Shown: positions 7,038 through 14,724 of the stretch, piece after piece
Layout of the letters: every line of letters begins with the position of its first letter
Numbering within the stretch: position 1 is the first letter of the stretch
NCBI GenBank assembly: GCA_017459675.1
Contig: JAFUCM010000017.1
Location: forward strand, 1 to 50,528
Direction: 5' to 3'
Source: Eubacterium sp.
GTDB lineage: Bacteria; Bacillota; Clostridia; Lachnospirales; Lachnospiraceae
DNA length: 50,528 nt
Translations under genes and position numbers: made by a program
Notes under the pieces: model-generated
Seen by the model: only the letters and a program-made list of their open reading frames with translations
Databases searched by the model: none
What the model was told of the DNA's origin: nothing

Positions 7038-8222
7038 TTATTTCAGACTGAGTGACGTATACAAAACAGCCGCATCTTTGAAAATTCTGGGGTCCTTTCC
7101 TGTGATTTTCCGGATCCGGTTCAGACGGTACTGAAGTGTATTCTTATGCAGAAACAGGCAGTCAGCGGTTTCCTGCAGGGACATATTGCAGGCGTAGTAG
7201 GTTCTGAGCAGGTCCAGATCTTCCTCTTTTAGCTCGCCAAGCGTTTTCAGAACGAAGTAATCAGCCGCTGCTTTCGGTACCATGTGAAGCAGAACTTCGA
7301 TGTCGAGATCCTCGATCCAGACCGGTCTGCCATATTCACGGGAACTGCCTGCCGCCAGTCTGGCGTTTTCGTAGGAACGACTCTGCCTGGAAAATGTTTC
7401 TGCGGAACCGATTCCGATGGTAATTCTCTCTGAAAAGGCGGCGGCCAGATTGTCGAATTCTGCTGCATGTCTTCGTATGGTTTCTTCCTTCGTAATCATG
7501 ACATATAGATACGGCGGGAGATGGGTAAACAGGCAGTTTTCCATCTGATCTGCCAGTGTCTGCAGCGTCTCGGCAATGGTATCTTCGGCTTCATAATGAT
7601 CAGGCCGGAACGGGTTCTTCGCAGATGTATTCTGTCTGCCGGCAGCGGTCTGCCGTCCGGCATTGTTCTGCCTGTTTGCGGCGGTTTGCCGTCCGGTGTT
7701 GTTTTGTCTGCCGGTGTCGAACACAACGGTTCTCCACCGTCCGGCCACAGATGTGATCCCGTGCAGGCCCAGAACATAATCCCGATATTCTGCGTCCAGC
7801 CGCTCCTTGAAAATCAGCGCCCGGACCAGATAATCAGTCTGCCGTCCGGCGGCGCGGTCCCGGATGTCAATGTCGTGCTCCCGGATCAGGAGAAGTGCAA
7901 TCCGGCGGATCAAAGCGGCGTAACGCTCCACTTCTTCCGGCTCTCCGGTTATGCCGATGACGGCGAGCGTTTTTCCGTGATGCCGGACCGGCATATTGAT
8001 CCCTTTCCGCATATCGCTGTCGGGCTGATCCTCCGTAATCCGCACGATTTCTCCGGTCTGTGCCGCGCGGAATCCGCCTTCGTGATAATCACCGACTCGG
8101 ACCGGATCTGTGCTTGCGTAAATATTTCCATTTTCGTCAATGAAATTAATATCGTGGTCGCAGATTGTCTTCAGACTGTCTATGATCTGACCGACCAGAT
8201 CTCTGTTTAGTTGAAACGCCAT
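7038..8222 (-). CDS. cdaR: CdaR family (sugar diacid) transcriptional regulator
   Basis: 394 residues. Residues ~1-130 are the diacid-recognition domain (LNRDLVGQIIDSLKTI, INFIDENGNIYASTDPVRVG, INMPVRHHGKTLAVIGITG). The C-terminus (~335-390) is the PucR-type helix-turn-helix (DLLRTYYACNMSLQETADCL, HKNTLQYRLNRIRKITG). E. coli CdaR activates galactarate/glucarate/glycerate genes, including garK, and this gene is divergent from a glycerate kinase, so the pairing supports that role. Odd feature: residues ~170-199 between the two halves are a tandem repeat rich in GRQ (GRQNN/GRQTAA units), probably a flexible slippage-born linker. Confidence 0.9.
   Translation of the reverse strand: MAFQLNRDLVGQIIDSLKTICDHDINFIDENGNIYASTDPVRVGDYHEGGFRAAQTGEIVRITEDQPDSDMRKGINMPVRHHGKTLAVIGITGEPEEVERYAALIRRIALLLIREHDIDIRDRAAGRQTDYLVRALIFKERLDAEYRDYVLGLHGITSVAGRWRTVVFDTGRQNNTGRQTAANRQNNAGRQTAAGRQNTSAKNPFRPDHYEAEDTIAETLQTLADQMENCLFTHLPPYLYVMITKEETIRRHAAEFDNLAAAFSERITIGIGSAETFSRQSRSYENARLAAGSSREYGRPVWIEDLDIEVLLHMVPKAAADYFVLKTLGELKEEDLDLLRTYYACNMSLQETADCLFLHKNTLQYRLNRIRKITGKDPRIFKDAAVLYTSLSLK
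7624..7715 (-). repeat. Short tandem repeat inside cdaR encoding GRQ-rich linker
   Basis: Imperfect ~33-bp units repeated nearly three times, translating as alternating GRQNN and GRQTAA blocks. All in frame, so the gene stays open. Confidence 0.75.
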
Positions 8223-8360
8223 TTCCTCACCTTTGTTATCTGTAACATATTATATGCACCTTGAGACTTATGGATTGTTATATAAACCATATCACAGATG
8301 CGCCTGCTTTTCTATAATAAACAGCAGAAAAGAAGTTGTAAAAGCAGGAGGAAGACAGCC

Positions 8361-9503
8361 ATGAAGATCTTATTTGCATCAGACTCTTTTAAGGGTTCTC
8401 TTTCCAGCGAGAAGACGGCAGAGCTGCTTGCCAGAGCGGCAAATGAAGTATTTGACCGTCCGGTCTGCACAAGTGTCCCGGTCGCAGACGGCGGAGAGGG
8501 TACTGCTGATGCGGTTATTGCGGCACTTGACGGAAGCAGGATCGATGTAGATGTCACAGGACCGCTCTTTGAAACAGTGTCCGCCTTCTACGGAAGTCTT
8601 CCGGGCGGAAAAGCTGTCATAGAGATGGCGTCTGCTTCGGGTCTCCCACTGGTTCCTCCGGAAAAGCGCAATCCGCTTCATACGACCACATATGGAACAG
8701 GCGAACTGATTCGTCACGCGCTTGATCAGGGCTTTACAGATCTTTCGATTGCCATCGGCGGCAGCGCAACAAACGACGGCGGAATGGGATGTGCAAAAGC
8801 ACTCGGCGTCCGTTTTCTGGATGAACATGGAAAGGAGCTGGAAGGAATCGGCGCGGATCTCGAAAAAATCCGCTCAATCGATGTCTCCGGCCTGGATCCG
8901 CGCATCTGTAAAACGAAAATCACTGTGATGTGCGACGTCACCAATCCGCTGTGCGGCAAGGACGGTGCAACCTATACGTTCGGTGCGCAGAAAGGTGCCG
9001 ATGCGGCAGCACTGGACCGGCTCGAGGCGGGCATGATCAATTACCGCGATGTCATCCGCAGACAATTCCACATCGATCCCGATCAGATCCAGGGCGGAGG
9101 CGCTGCGGGCGGTCTCGGCACCGCGCTGACAGTCTTTCTGGGCGGCGAGATGAAATCCGGCATTGAAACCGTTCTGGATCTGATCCGGTTCGACGAGCGG
9201 CTGGACGGCGTCGATCTTGTCGTAACAGGCGAAGGGCGCACGGACTGGCAGAGCTGCTTCGGAAAAGTCATGCAGGGCGTCGGCATGCGCGCCAAAAAGA
9301 AGGGAATCGCCGTGGTCGGACTGAGTGGATCCCTGGGCAAAGACGCAATGAATATCACAGAATACGGGATTTCCTCCCTGATGACAACCGTAGACGGTCC
9401 GATGCCGCTGGAAGATGCACTTTCACGGGCGGATGAGCTCTATTATCTCGGTGCGGTCAGAATGTTCCGCATGATCCGGCTCGGCATGGAGCTGGCCGGA
9501 TAA
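8361..9503 (+). CDS. garK: Glycerate kinase (GarK/GlxK type I)
   Basis: 380 residues from the ATG at 8361, which follows AGGAGG at the right distance; upstream in-frame codons from 8298 lack this. It phosphorylates D-glycerate with ATP in the cytoplasm, feeding hexarate or glycine/glyoxylate breakdown into glycolysis. The family signatures are all present: KILFASDSFKGSLSS at the start, PVADGGEGTADA, TYGTGELIRHALDQG, IGGSATNDGGMG, GGGAAGGLG and VTGEGRTDWQS. Divergent from cdaR; expression under CdaR control is likely. No partner genes of hexarate catabolism are seen in the window, so the kinase stands alone. Confidence 0.93.
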   Translation: MKILFASDSFKGSLSSEKTAELLARAANEVFDRPVCTSVPVADGGEGTADAVIAALDGSRIDVDVTGPLFETVSAFYGSLPGGKAVIEMASASGLPLVPPEKRNPLHTTTYGTGELIRHALDQGFTDLSIAIGGSATNDGGMGCAKALGVRFLDEHGKELEGIGADLEKIRSIDVSGLDPRICKTKITVMCDVTNPLCGKDGATYTFGAQKGADAAALDRLEAGMINYRDVIRRQFHIDPDQIQGGGAAGGLGTALTVFLGGEMKSGIETVLDLIRFDERLDGVDLVVTGEGRTDWQSCFGKVMQGVGMRAKKKGIAVVGLSGSLGKDAMNITEYGISSLMTTVDGPMPLEDALSRADELYYLGAVRMFRMIRLGMELAG

Positions 9504-9591
9504 TCTGCATATTCGTATCATACTTAACTATTCAGGCCGGGTGCATTATTTAACGCAGTTGTGAAGTAAGTAACAGAGTATCTCAATAAAA

Positions 9592-9619
9592 GGGAGGGGC
9601 TGCTGCGGCAGTCCCTCCC
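9592..9619. terminator. Rho-independent terminator between garK and hypB
   Basis: GGGAGGGGCTGC / GGCAGTCCCTCCC stem with a tight loop in a convergent intergenic region. The flanking T-run is short, so it is a moderate terminator for either direction. Confidence 0.65.
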
Positions 9620-9626
9620 GGTTTGT

Positions 9627-10295
9627 TCAGTGATTCTGATGAAGTGATTCGAGGAGCATTGTTTCGAGTGCATCCATGCCCTCGCCGGTCTTTGCGCTGA
9701 CCGGGAGGATGACTGCATCCGGGTTGAGTGCCCGGATGTTTTTTTCGGCCTGCTCCATGTTGAAGTTGAAATAGCTGATGGTGTCCATTTTGGTGATGAG
9801 GATGATATCGCTCACGGTGAACATCAGCGGATATTTGAGCGGCTTGTCATCGCCCTCCGGCACGGAGAAAAGCATGATGTTTTTGTGTGCACCGGTGTCA
9901 AACTCAGCCGGGCAGACCAGATTGCCGATGTTTTCCAGAATCAGCAGGTCTGCGCCGTCAAGGTCAAATTCCTGCAGGGCGCGGTAAGTCATATCCGCAT
10001 CGATATGACACAGACCGCCGTTATGAATCTGGAGGGACCGCACACCTGTCGCGTCGGCGACACGCTGCGCGTCGAGCGAGGATTCAATATCGACGTCCAT
10101 CTCAACAATATTGATTTTGTCCTTCAGCCGGTTAATCAGCGCAGTCAGAAGCGTCGTCTTGCCGGAACCCGGCGCGGACATGATGTTAATGAAGAAGGTG
10201 CCTTTTTCGGCCAGCTTCTTCCGCACCAGATCCGCGGCGGCGTCATTGTGTGCGGAAATATTTTCATTGATTTCAATAACTCTCACTTCTCCCAT
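9627..10295 (-). CDS. hypB: HypB-family nickel-insertion GTPase (paralogue 1)
   Basis: 222 residues from ATG 10295, which overlaps the upstream paralogue's stop as TAATG; an AAAGGAG site lies 11 bases before it (a GTG at 10307 is too close to that site). SIMIBI GTPase: P-loop APGSGKTT (Lys46), DVDIESSLDA, the metal-binding GGLCHIDADM (Cys96-His97), NIGNLVCPAEFDTG, and TKMD for guanine recognition. HypB delivers Ni to [NiFe]-hydrogenase with HypA; here no hydrogenase, hypA or urease genes are in view. It lacks the N-terminal His-rich or CxxCGC metal store. The tandem partner has the same length but clearly different sequence. Confidence 0.9.
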   Translation of the reverse strand: MGEVRVIEINENISAHNDAAADLVRKKLAEKGTFFINIMSAPGSGKTTLLTALINRLKDKINIVEMDVDIESSLDAQRVADATGVRSLQIHNGGLCHIDADMTYRALQEFDLDGADLLILENIGNLVCPAEFDTGAHKNIMLFSVPEGDDKPLKYPLMFTVSDIILITKMDTISYFNFNMEQAEKNIRALNPDAVILPVSAKTGEGMDALETMLLESLHQNH

Positions 10296-10963
10296 TATGC
10301 GTTCCACTCCTTTACCAGTTTCAGAAGATACTCTGCAAGTGCCTCGACGCCCTCTCCGGTCAGAGCGGAAATATAGAAAATCTTCATAGCCGGATTGCGT
10401 GTCAGGACATCCCGTTCCATTCTTTCTTTATCAAAATCAAATACCGGCAGGGTATCGATCTTGTTGACGACCAGAAGATCTGCCGTCTCGTACATCAGCG
10501 GGTATTTCGCCGGCTTGTCATCGCCCTCGGGGACGGAGAGAATCGTCATGTTGAGCGCGGCGCCGGTATCAAATTCAGCCGGACAGACCAGATTGCCGAT
10601 ATTTTCCAGTACCAGAAGTTCCAGATCATTTTCTTCCATCGAGCGGATTCCCTGCCGGGTCATGTCCGCGTCCAGATGGCACATGCCGCCTGTGTGGAGC
10701 TGTACGGCGGGAACGCCGGCATCCAGCATGGTTTTCGCATCAACGGAAGAGTCGATGTCTGCTTCCATCACGCCCCAGCGGATTCGGTCTTTGAAGTATT
10801 TGTGCAGGGCCAGCAGGGTCGTCGTCTTGCCAGATCCCGGACTGGACATCAGATTGACCAGAAATGTTTTCTTTTCTTTCAGTTCATTGCGCAGGACGGC
10901 AGCGTCCTGGTCATTGTCTTCGAGGATTGATTCCTTCAGTTCAATAATTTTTACAGGATCCAT
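10295..10963 (-). CDS. hypB: HypB-family nickel-insertion GTPase (paralogue 2)
   Basis: 222 residues, start ATG 10963 preceded by AAGGAG. It has the same domain set as its neighbour: P-loop SPGSGKTT, EADIDSSVDAKT, GGMCHLDADM (Cys95-His96), ENIGNLVCPAEFDTGA, and NKID. The two proteins are strongly similar only in motifs, so this is an old duplication rather than a recent one. It overlaps the downstream paralogue (TAATG), implying coupled translation and perhaps a heterodimer, since HypB dimerises through GTP and metal sites. It lies 31 bases after the collapsed HATPase gene, possibly in the same former operon. A role with another Ni enzyme or cofactor is possible. Confidence 0.9.
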   Translation of the reverse strand: MDPVKIIELKESILEDNDQDAAVLRNELKEKKTFLVNLMSSPGSGKTTTLLALHKYFKDRIRWGVMEADIDSSVDAKTMLDAGVPAVQLHTGGMCHLDADMTRQGIRSMEENDLELLVLENIGNLVCPAEFDTGAALNMTILSVPEGDDKPAKYPLMYETADLLVVNKIDTLPVFDFDKERMERDVLTRNPAMKIFYISALTGEGVEALAEYLLKLVKEWNA

Positions 10964-10994
10964 TCTTTTTAAGATTCTCCTTCGTTTTTTATTT

Positions 10995-11424
10995 TCAGAT
11001 ACGTACAGTCAAAACGTTCAGACCGAGCAGATTCTGATACTGGATATCCTCTGCAATATGATAGACCAGGCGGATGCCGATGTGCCTGACGGTATCCTCG
11101 GGTTCCAGTATGCGGTTCCGGCTGGCCGGATCAAACGGCCTGCAGTCGTCCTGCAGGCGCAGGATCATTTCGTCATCCCTGTGTGTGACGCGGATGTCTA
11201 CGGAATGGTTCTTTTTATTGTCTTTTTTGAATCCGTGCTGCACAACGTTGCCGGCCATTTCTTCCAGTGAAAGGGATGCAAAGTAAGTTCTGCGCCGGTC
11301 GATGATGTTGTTGACCGCGTTGATGGCGATCAGCAGGACCTGGTAGGGAAGCAGGCGAAAAAAAAAGACCGGACAGAAGTTTAAAATCTGAAGAATATGA
11401 CCTGCCTGATGAATGATCCTTCAT
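10995..11424 (-). pseudogene. Collapsed gene: MATE-like N-terminus joined to an HATPase C-terminus, frameshifted
   Basis: Reading from the ATG at 11424, ~20 codons lead to a run of nine T (plus-strand A at 11358-11366). Removing one T would continue into FFRLLPYQVLLIAINAVNN, which resembles the first helix of MATE-type membrane proteins, and then directly into RRRTYFASLSLEEMAGNVVQ and a GHKL/HATPase_c_2 tail (DDEMILRLQDDCRPFDP, GIRLVYHIAEDIQYQ) ending at 10995. The N box (EMAGNVVQHG) is present. I infer a membrane-protein-plus-ATPase gene that lost its middle by deletion and then its frame. Only 10995-11258 has an open frame with an ATG. Confidence 0.6.
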
Positions 11425-11522
11425 AGTTTGTGCCTCATTTATTCAATGCGGGGACATCCCAGATGGTGCGCTGCTTCTTCTCAGTATACGGTAACGGGAT
11501 TTTTTTGACAAATAAAAAAATG

Positions 11523-11551
11523 TTGACAACCTGGTCCGGTTCGTGTATTGT
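11523..11551 (+). promoter_or_regulatory. Sigma-A promoter of the fatty-acid operon
   Basis: TTGACA (11523-11528), 17-nt spacer, TATTGT (11546-11551), about 90 bases before acpP. It is the only good promoter I see for the 9.6-kb acpP-fabZ unit. Confidence 0.8.
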
Positions 11552-11560
11552 GATGACGTT

Positions 11561-11611
11561 AAATATATTTAATAAAGATATTTAATAAAGAAACTTATTA
11601 AATAAATTTAT
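11561..11611 (+). promoter_or_regulatory. Operator-like repeat array downstream of the acpP promoter
   Basis: Two exact tandem copies of TATTTAATAAAGA (11566-11578, 11579-11591) followed by an inverted copy CTTATTAAATAAA (about 11594-11606), preceded by the dyad AAATATATTT. The array begins right after the expected transcription start. It fits binding by a dimeric regulator; the MarR/FabT-like protein encoded at 21285 is the obvious candidate. Confidence 0.55.
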
Positions 11612-11640
11612 GAAGAGAATTTTGTCAGGAGGAAGATACG

Positions 11641-11868
11641 ATGACATTCGATAAGGTAAGAGAAATTATGGCAGAAACACTGAACCTGGACGAGGCTGAT
11701 ATTAAATTAGAGGCGACGCTGAAGGACCTCGGAATTGATTCCATCGATGCTGTGGAACTGGTTATGGCGCTGGAAGAGGCCTATGATGTCAAGATTGCAG
11801 ACGAAGAGGCGGCGACACTGGAAAAGGTCAGCGATATCGTTACATTTATTGAGAAGAAAATTGCGTAA
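11641..11868 (+). CDS. acpP: Acyl carrier protein
   Basis: 75 acidic residues with the signature GIDSIDAVELVMALE; Ser34 receives the 4'-phosphopantetheine arm that carries the growing acyl chain. Start ATG 11641 follows AGGAGG. First gene of the operon, so the carrier is made at the head of the transcript. The holo-ACP synthase gene is not in the window. Confidence 0.96.
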   Translation: MTFDKVREIMAETLNLDEADIKLEATLKDLGIDSIDAVELVMALEEAYDVKIADEEAATLEKVSDIVTFIEKKIA

Positions 11869-11901
11869 AGGTAAGAACAGTCCGGAGGCGGGAGGCAGAC
11901 A

Positions 11902-12447
11902 ATGGATCTGAATATTTTAAAAACGATTATGAATGACTTCCGGGTTTCAGGATACAGTGAATGCCGCCTGAGCGAGGCGGGTATTACGCTCGAACTGAAG
12001 CGGACCGTTCCGGAACCTGTGCCTGCCGGCGTATCTGTGTCCGGTGAAAAGGAGTCCATGCAGATGTCCGGTGCCGGAAATACGGCGGCCGGCCTGCAGG
12101 GCGGAGCAGGATTGTATGCGGGCAATGCAGCAGGAGCGAATGCCGGAGCAGGTCTGAATGCCGGTGCGGAAGGCGTACAGAATGCCGGCGCAGACACGGC
12201 CGACGCTGCGGTTGTCAAGGCTCAGATGGCCGGAACCTTCTATACATCCGCGAAGCCCGGAGAAGCTCCCTATGTTAAGGAAGGGAGCCGTGTTGCCAAA
12301 GGCGATACGCTGGGACTGCTTGAGGCGATGAAGGTGATCAGTGAGATTACGGCGCCGGTGAGCGGCACGGTGGAAAGCGTCATGCTGGAGGATGCGGCCT
12401 TCGCGGAGTTTGATGCGCCGCTGTTCCGGATCCGGACAGCAGGGTGA
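11902..12447 (+). CDS. accB: Biotin carboxyl carrier protein of acetyl-CoA carboxylase
   Basis: 181 residues. The N-terminal ~35 residues form the AccB helix/oligomerisation region. Residues ~40-102 are a long Ala/Gly-rich flexible linker with NAGA-like repeats, and ~104-180 is the biotinyl domain, with the biotin lysine in EAMKV (Lys144). Carries CO2 on biotin between AccC and the AccAD carboxyltransferase, making malonyl-CoA. Starts 33 bases after acpP with GGAGG upstream. The linker is longer and more repetitive than in many homologues. Confidence 0.95.
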   Translation: MDLNILKTIMNDFRVSGYSECRLSEAGITLELKRTVPEPVPAGVSVSGEKESMQMSGAGNTAAGLQGGAGLYAGNAAGANAGAGLNAGAEGVQNAGADTADAAVVKAQMAGTFYTSAKPGEAPYVKEGSRVAKGDTLGLLEAMKVISEITAPVSGTVESVMLEDAAFAEFDAPLFRIRTAG

Positions 12448-12544
12448 AAAATGATTCCGGCGGCAGTGGATTTTATATGTCTGTCAGAGGCATCCGGAAG
12501 AGCGCCGGGACCATTTAGAACAAAAAACGTATGAGGAGGCGGCT

Positions 12545-13927
12545 ATGTTCCGTAAAATCATGATTGCGGCGCGCGGGGAGATCGCGATGCGGATCCAGCG
12601 ATGCTGCAGTGAGATGGGAATGGAGACGGTTCTCATTTATTCAAAGGAAGATGCAAATGAGATGCCGGTACAGTTCTGCAATGAAGCGGTCTGTATCGGA
12701 CAGGGCAGTGCCAGAACCAGCTATCTGCAGTGGGAGAGTATTCTGCAGGCGGCTGTCGCACACGGATGCGAGGCGATCCATCCGGGGTACGGATTTCTGG
12801 CGGAAAATGCAGAGTTCGCGGAGAACTGCGAGTCTGCGGGGATCCGGTTTGTCGGTCCATCCGCGGAGATGATCCGGATGATGGGCGACAAACAGACAGC
12901 CAGGCAGCTGATGCAGAAGCATGGCGTGCCATGTGTGCCGGGATCGGACGGGATTGTGGATTCTGTTCAGGCGGCAGCGGACGCGGCGCAGCGTGTCGGC
13001 TATCCGGTGCTGCTGAAGGCGACGGCAGGCGGCGGCGGACGCGGCATGCGGATTGCAGACAGCCCCGCCGGACTGGAAGCGGCCTTCCGCGAGGCACATG
13101 CAGAGGCGGAGAGTGCATTCGGCAACGGGGATTTATATCTGGAGAAGCTGATTGCGCACCCGCGCCATATCGAGGTACAGGTTCTCGGTGATCAGTATGG
13201 CAATGTGATTCACCTCGGAGAGCGTGACTGCTCCATGCAGCGCCGCAATCAGAAAATGATCGAGGAATCGCCGGCGCGCTGTCTGACAGAGGAACAGCGG
13301 ACGCAGATTCTCAGGTTTGCGGTCCGGGCCGCGAAGGCGGCGGGGTATTACAGCGCCGGGACCGTTGAATTTGTTCTGGATCAGGCGGGGACGCCGTATT
13401 TTATCGAGATGAATACCCGGATTCAGGTAGAGCACCCGGTGACAGAATTTGTGACAGGAATCGATCTCGTGAAGGAACAGTTCCGGATTGCAGCGGGGCA
13501 GAAATTGTCACTGCGGCAGGAGGATGTGCATTTCTCCGGGCACGCGATTGAGTGCCGGATCAATGCGGAGGATCCCGAGCACGGATTTCTGCCGTCGCCG
13601 GGAACGGTTCATTTCCTGCATCTTCCCGGCGGTGCGGGCGTGCGGGTCGAGACCGTCCTGTATCAGAACTGCACCATCAGTCCGCTGTATGACAATCTGA
13701 TTGCCAAGATCATTGTCCACGCGCCGGGACGTCTGGAGGCCATCCGGCGCATGCGGGCCGCACTGGAAGAGACGATCATCGACGGGGTGAAGACGAATGT
13801 CGAATTTCTGCTGCTGATGATGTACAACACAGACTACATGCTCGGCCGCATTGATACTTCGTTTATTGAGACAAATACAGCCGGTATTCTTGCCTGGAAT
13901 CAGGCGAGCAGGAAAGAGCCGGTATGA
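12545..13927 (+). CDS. accC: Biotin carboxylase subunit of acetyl-CoA carboxylase
   Basis: 460 residues, ATP-grasp enzyme that carboxylates AccB-biotin with ATP and bicarbonate. Visible landmarks: N-terminal FRKIMIAARGEIAMRIQR, GYGFLAENAEFAE, the glycine loop KATAGGGGRGMR, HIEVQVLGD, the metal-binding EMNTRIQVEHPVTE, and the C-terminal ECRINAEDP. The start has ATGAGGAGGCGGCT just ahead. It follows accB after a 97-base gap that holds nothing I can identify; many clostridial operons place fabZ here, whereas here fabZ is at the end. Confidence 0.96.
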   Translation: MFRKIMIAARGEIAMRIQRCCSEMGMETVLIYSKEDANEMPVQFCNEAVCIGQGSARTSYLQWESILQAAVAHGCEAIHPGYGFLAENAEFAENCESAGIRFVGPSAEMIRMMGDKQTARQLMQKHGVPCVPGSDGIVDSVQAAADAAQRVGYPVLLKATAGGGGRGMRIADSPAGLEAAFREAHAEAESAFGNGDLYLEKLIAHPRHIEVQVLGDQYGNVIHLGERDCSMQRRNQKMIEESPARCLTEEQRTQILRFAVRAAKAAGYYSAGTVEFVLDQAGTPYFIEMNTRIQVEHPVTEFVTGIDLVKEQFRIAAGQKLSLRQEDVHFSGHAIECRINAEDPEHGFLPSPGTVHFLHLPGGAGVRVETVLYQNCTISPLYDNLIAKIIVHAPGRLEAIRRMRAALEETIIDGVKTNVEFLLLMMYNTDYMLGRIDTSFIETNTAGILAWNQASRKEPV

Positions 13928-13939
13928 GGGATGGTATAA

Positions 13940-14680
13940 ATGAGCGGATTTTCTGACAGAAGAAGAACCATGCTTTCCTTTAAAAAGCACCGGGAACATA
14001 ACCGGGACGTACAGGAACGGTCCGCTGCATTTCTGGAGGATTTATTTGATCCGGATACATTTCATGCATTGTTTCCGGCAATCGAATCGGATGATCCGAT
14101 CCATTTTCCGGGCTACCGGCGGAAACTCAAAGAGCTGCGGCGCGTGACCGGGATGTCTGACGCAGTGCAGGCAGGATACGGAAAAATCGGCGGTATGACT
14201 GTCTGTGCGGCGGCACTGAACCGGGCGTTTCTGATGGGGAGTATGGGAACGGTGGTCGGCGAGACGGTAACAAGAATTACAGAGCTTGCCGCGGAAAAGC
14301 ATGTGCCGCTGATTCTGTTCTCGGCCAGCGGTGGCGCCAGAATGCAGGAGGGAATGTTTTCGCTGATGCAGATGGCCAAGACCAGTGCGGCGATCGAGCG
14401 GTTCCGGAGAGATGGCGGTCTGTATATTTCCGTTCTGCTGCATCCGACGACAGGCGGCGTCAGCGCGAGTTTCGCGATGCTGGGCGACATTATCCTGGCG
14501 GAGCCGGGGGCGCTGATCGGATTTGCGGGACCGCGTGTGATTGAGCAGACGATCGGCGAACAGCTGCCGCCGGGATTTCAGCGGGCGGAATTTCAGCTGG
14601 AGCATGGATTTGTTGACCGGATCGTGCCGCGCGAAGAGATGCGGCCGGTGCTGCAGCAGATACTGCGGCTGCATTGCTGA
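13940..14680 (+). CDS. accD: Acetyl-CoA carboxylase carboxyltransferase subunit beta, lacking the zinc ribbon
   Basis: 246 residues; the usual length is ~280-300. The crotonase-fold core is intact: FPGYRRKLKELRRVTG, LNRAFLMGSMGTVVGE, ILFSASGGARMQEGMFSLMQ, LLHPTTGGVSASFAMLGDI and AGPRVIEQTIGEQLPPGFQ. The expected N-terminal Cys4 zinc ribbon (CxxC...CxxC) is missing: the first ~60 residues contain no cysteine, and the protein has only two cysteines in all. It overlaps nothing upstream (accC stop 12 bases before) and runs into accA. Function as carboxyltransferase with AccA is near certain from context, but the missing ribbon, which in E. coli contributes to catalysis and RNA binding, is unusual. 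Confidence 0.93.
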   Translation: MSGFSDRRRTMLSFKKHREHNRDVQERSAAFLEDLFDPDTFHALFPAIESDDPIHFPGYRRKLKELRRVTGMSDAVQAGYGKIGGMTVCAAALNRAFLMGSMGTVVGETVTRITELAAEKHVPLILFSASGGARMQEGMFSLMQMAKTSAAIERFRRDGGLYISVLLHPTTGGVSASFAMLGDIILAEPGALIGFAGPRVIEQTIGEQLPPGFQRAEFQLEHGFVDRIVPREEMRPVLQQILRLHC

Positions 14681-14724
14681 ATGGCTGGTGCGGCGGCGTA
14701 TATAAAGCAAGGAAAGTAGAACAG

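Noticed and set aside
7521-8210. 229-codon plus-strand frame opposite cdaR
   Set aside because: Antisense to a gene with clear domain motifs; no ribosome site and no recognisable domain.
9627-10963. Urease accessory GTPase UreG instead of HypB
   Set aside because: The motifs NIGNLVCPAEFDTG and GGxCHxDADM are of the HypB form, and no urease genes are nearby.
12633-13118. Long minus-strand frames opposite accC and other genes of the fatty-acid operon
   Set aside because: They are antisense shadows of GC-biased codons in the real genes, without ribosome sites or family features.
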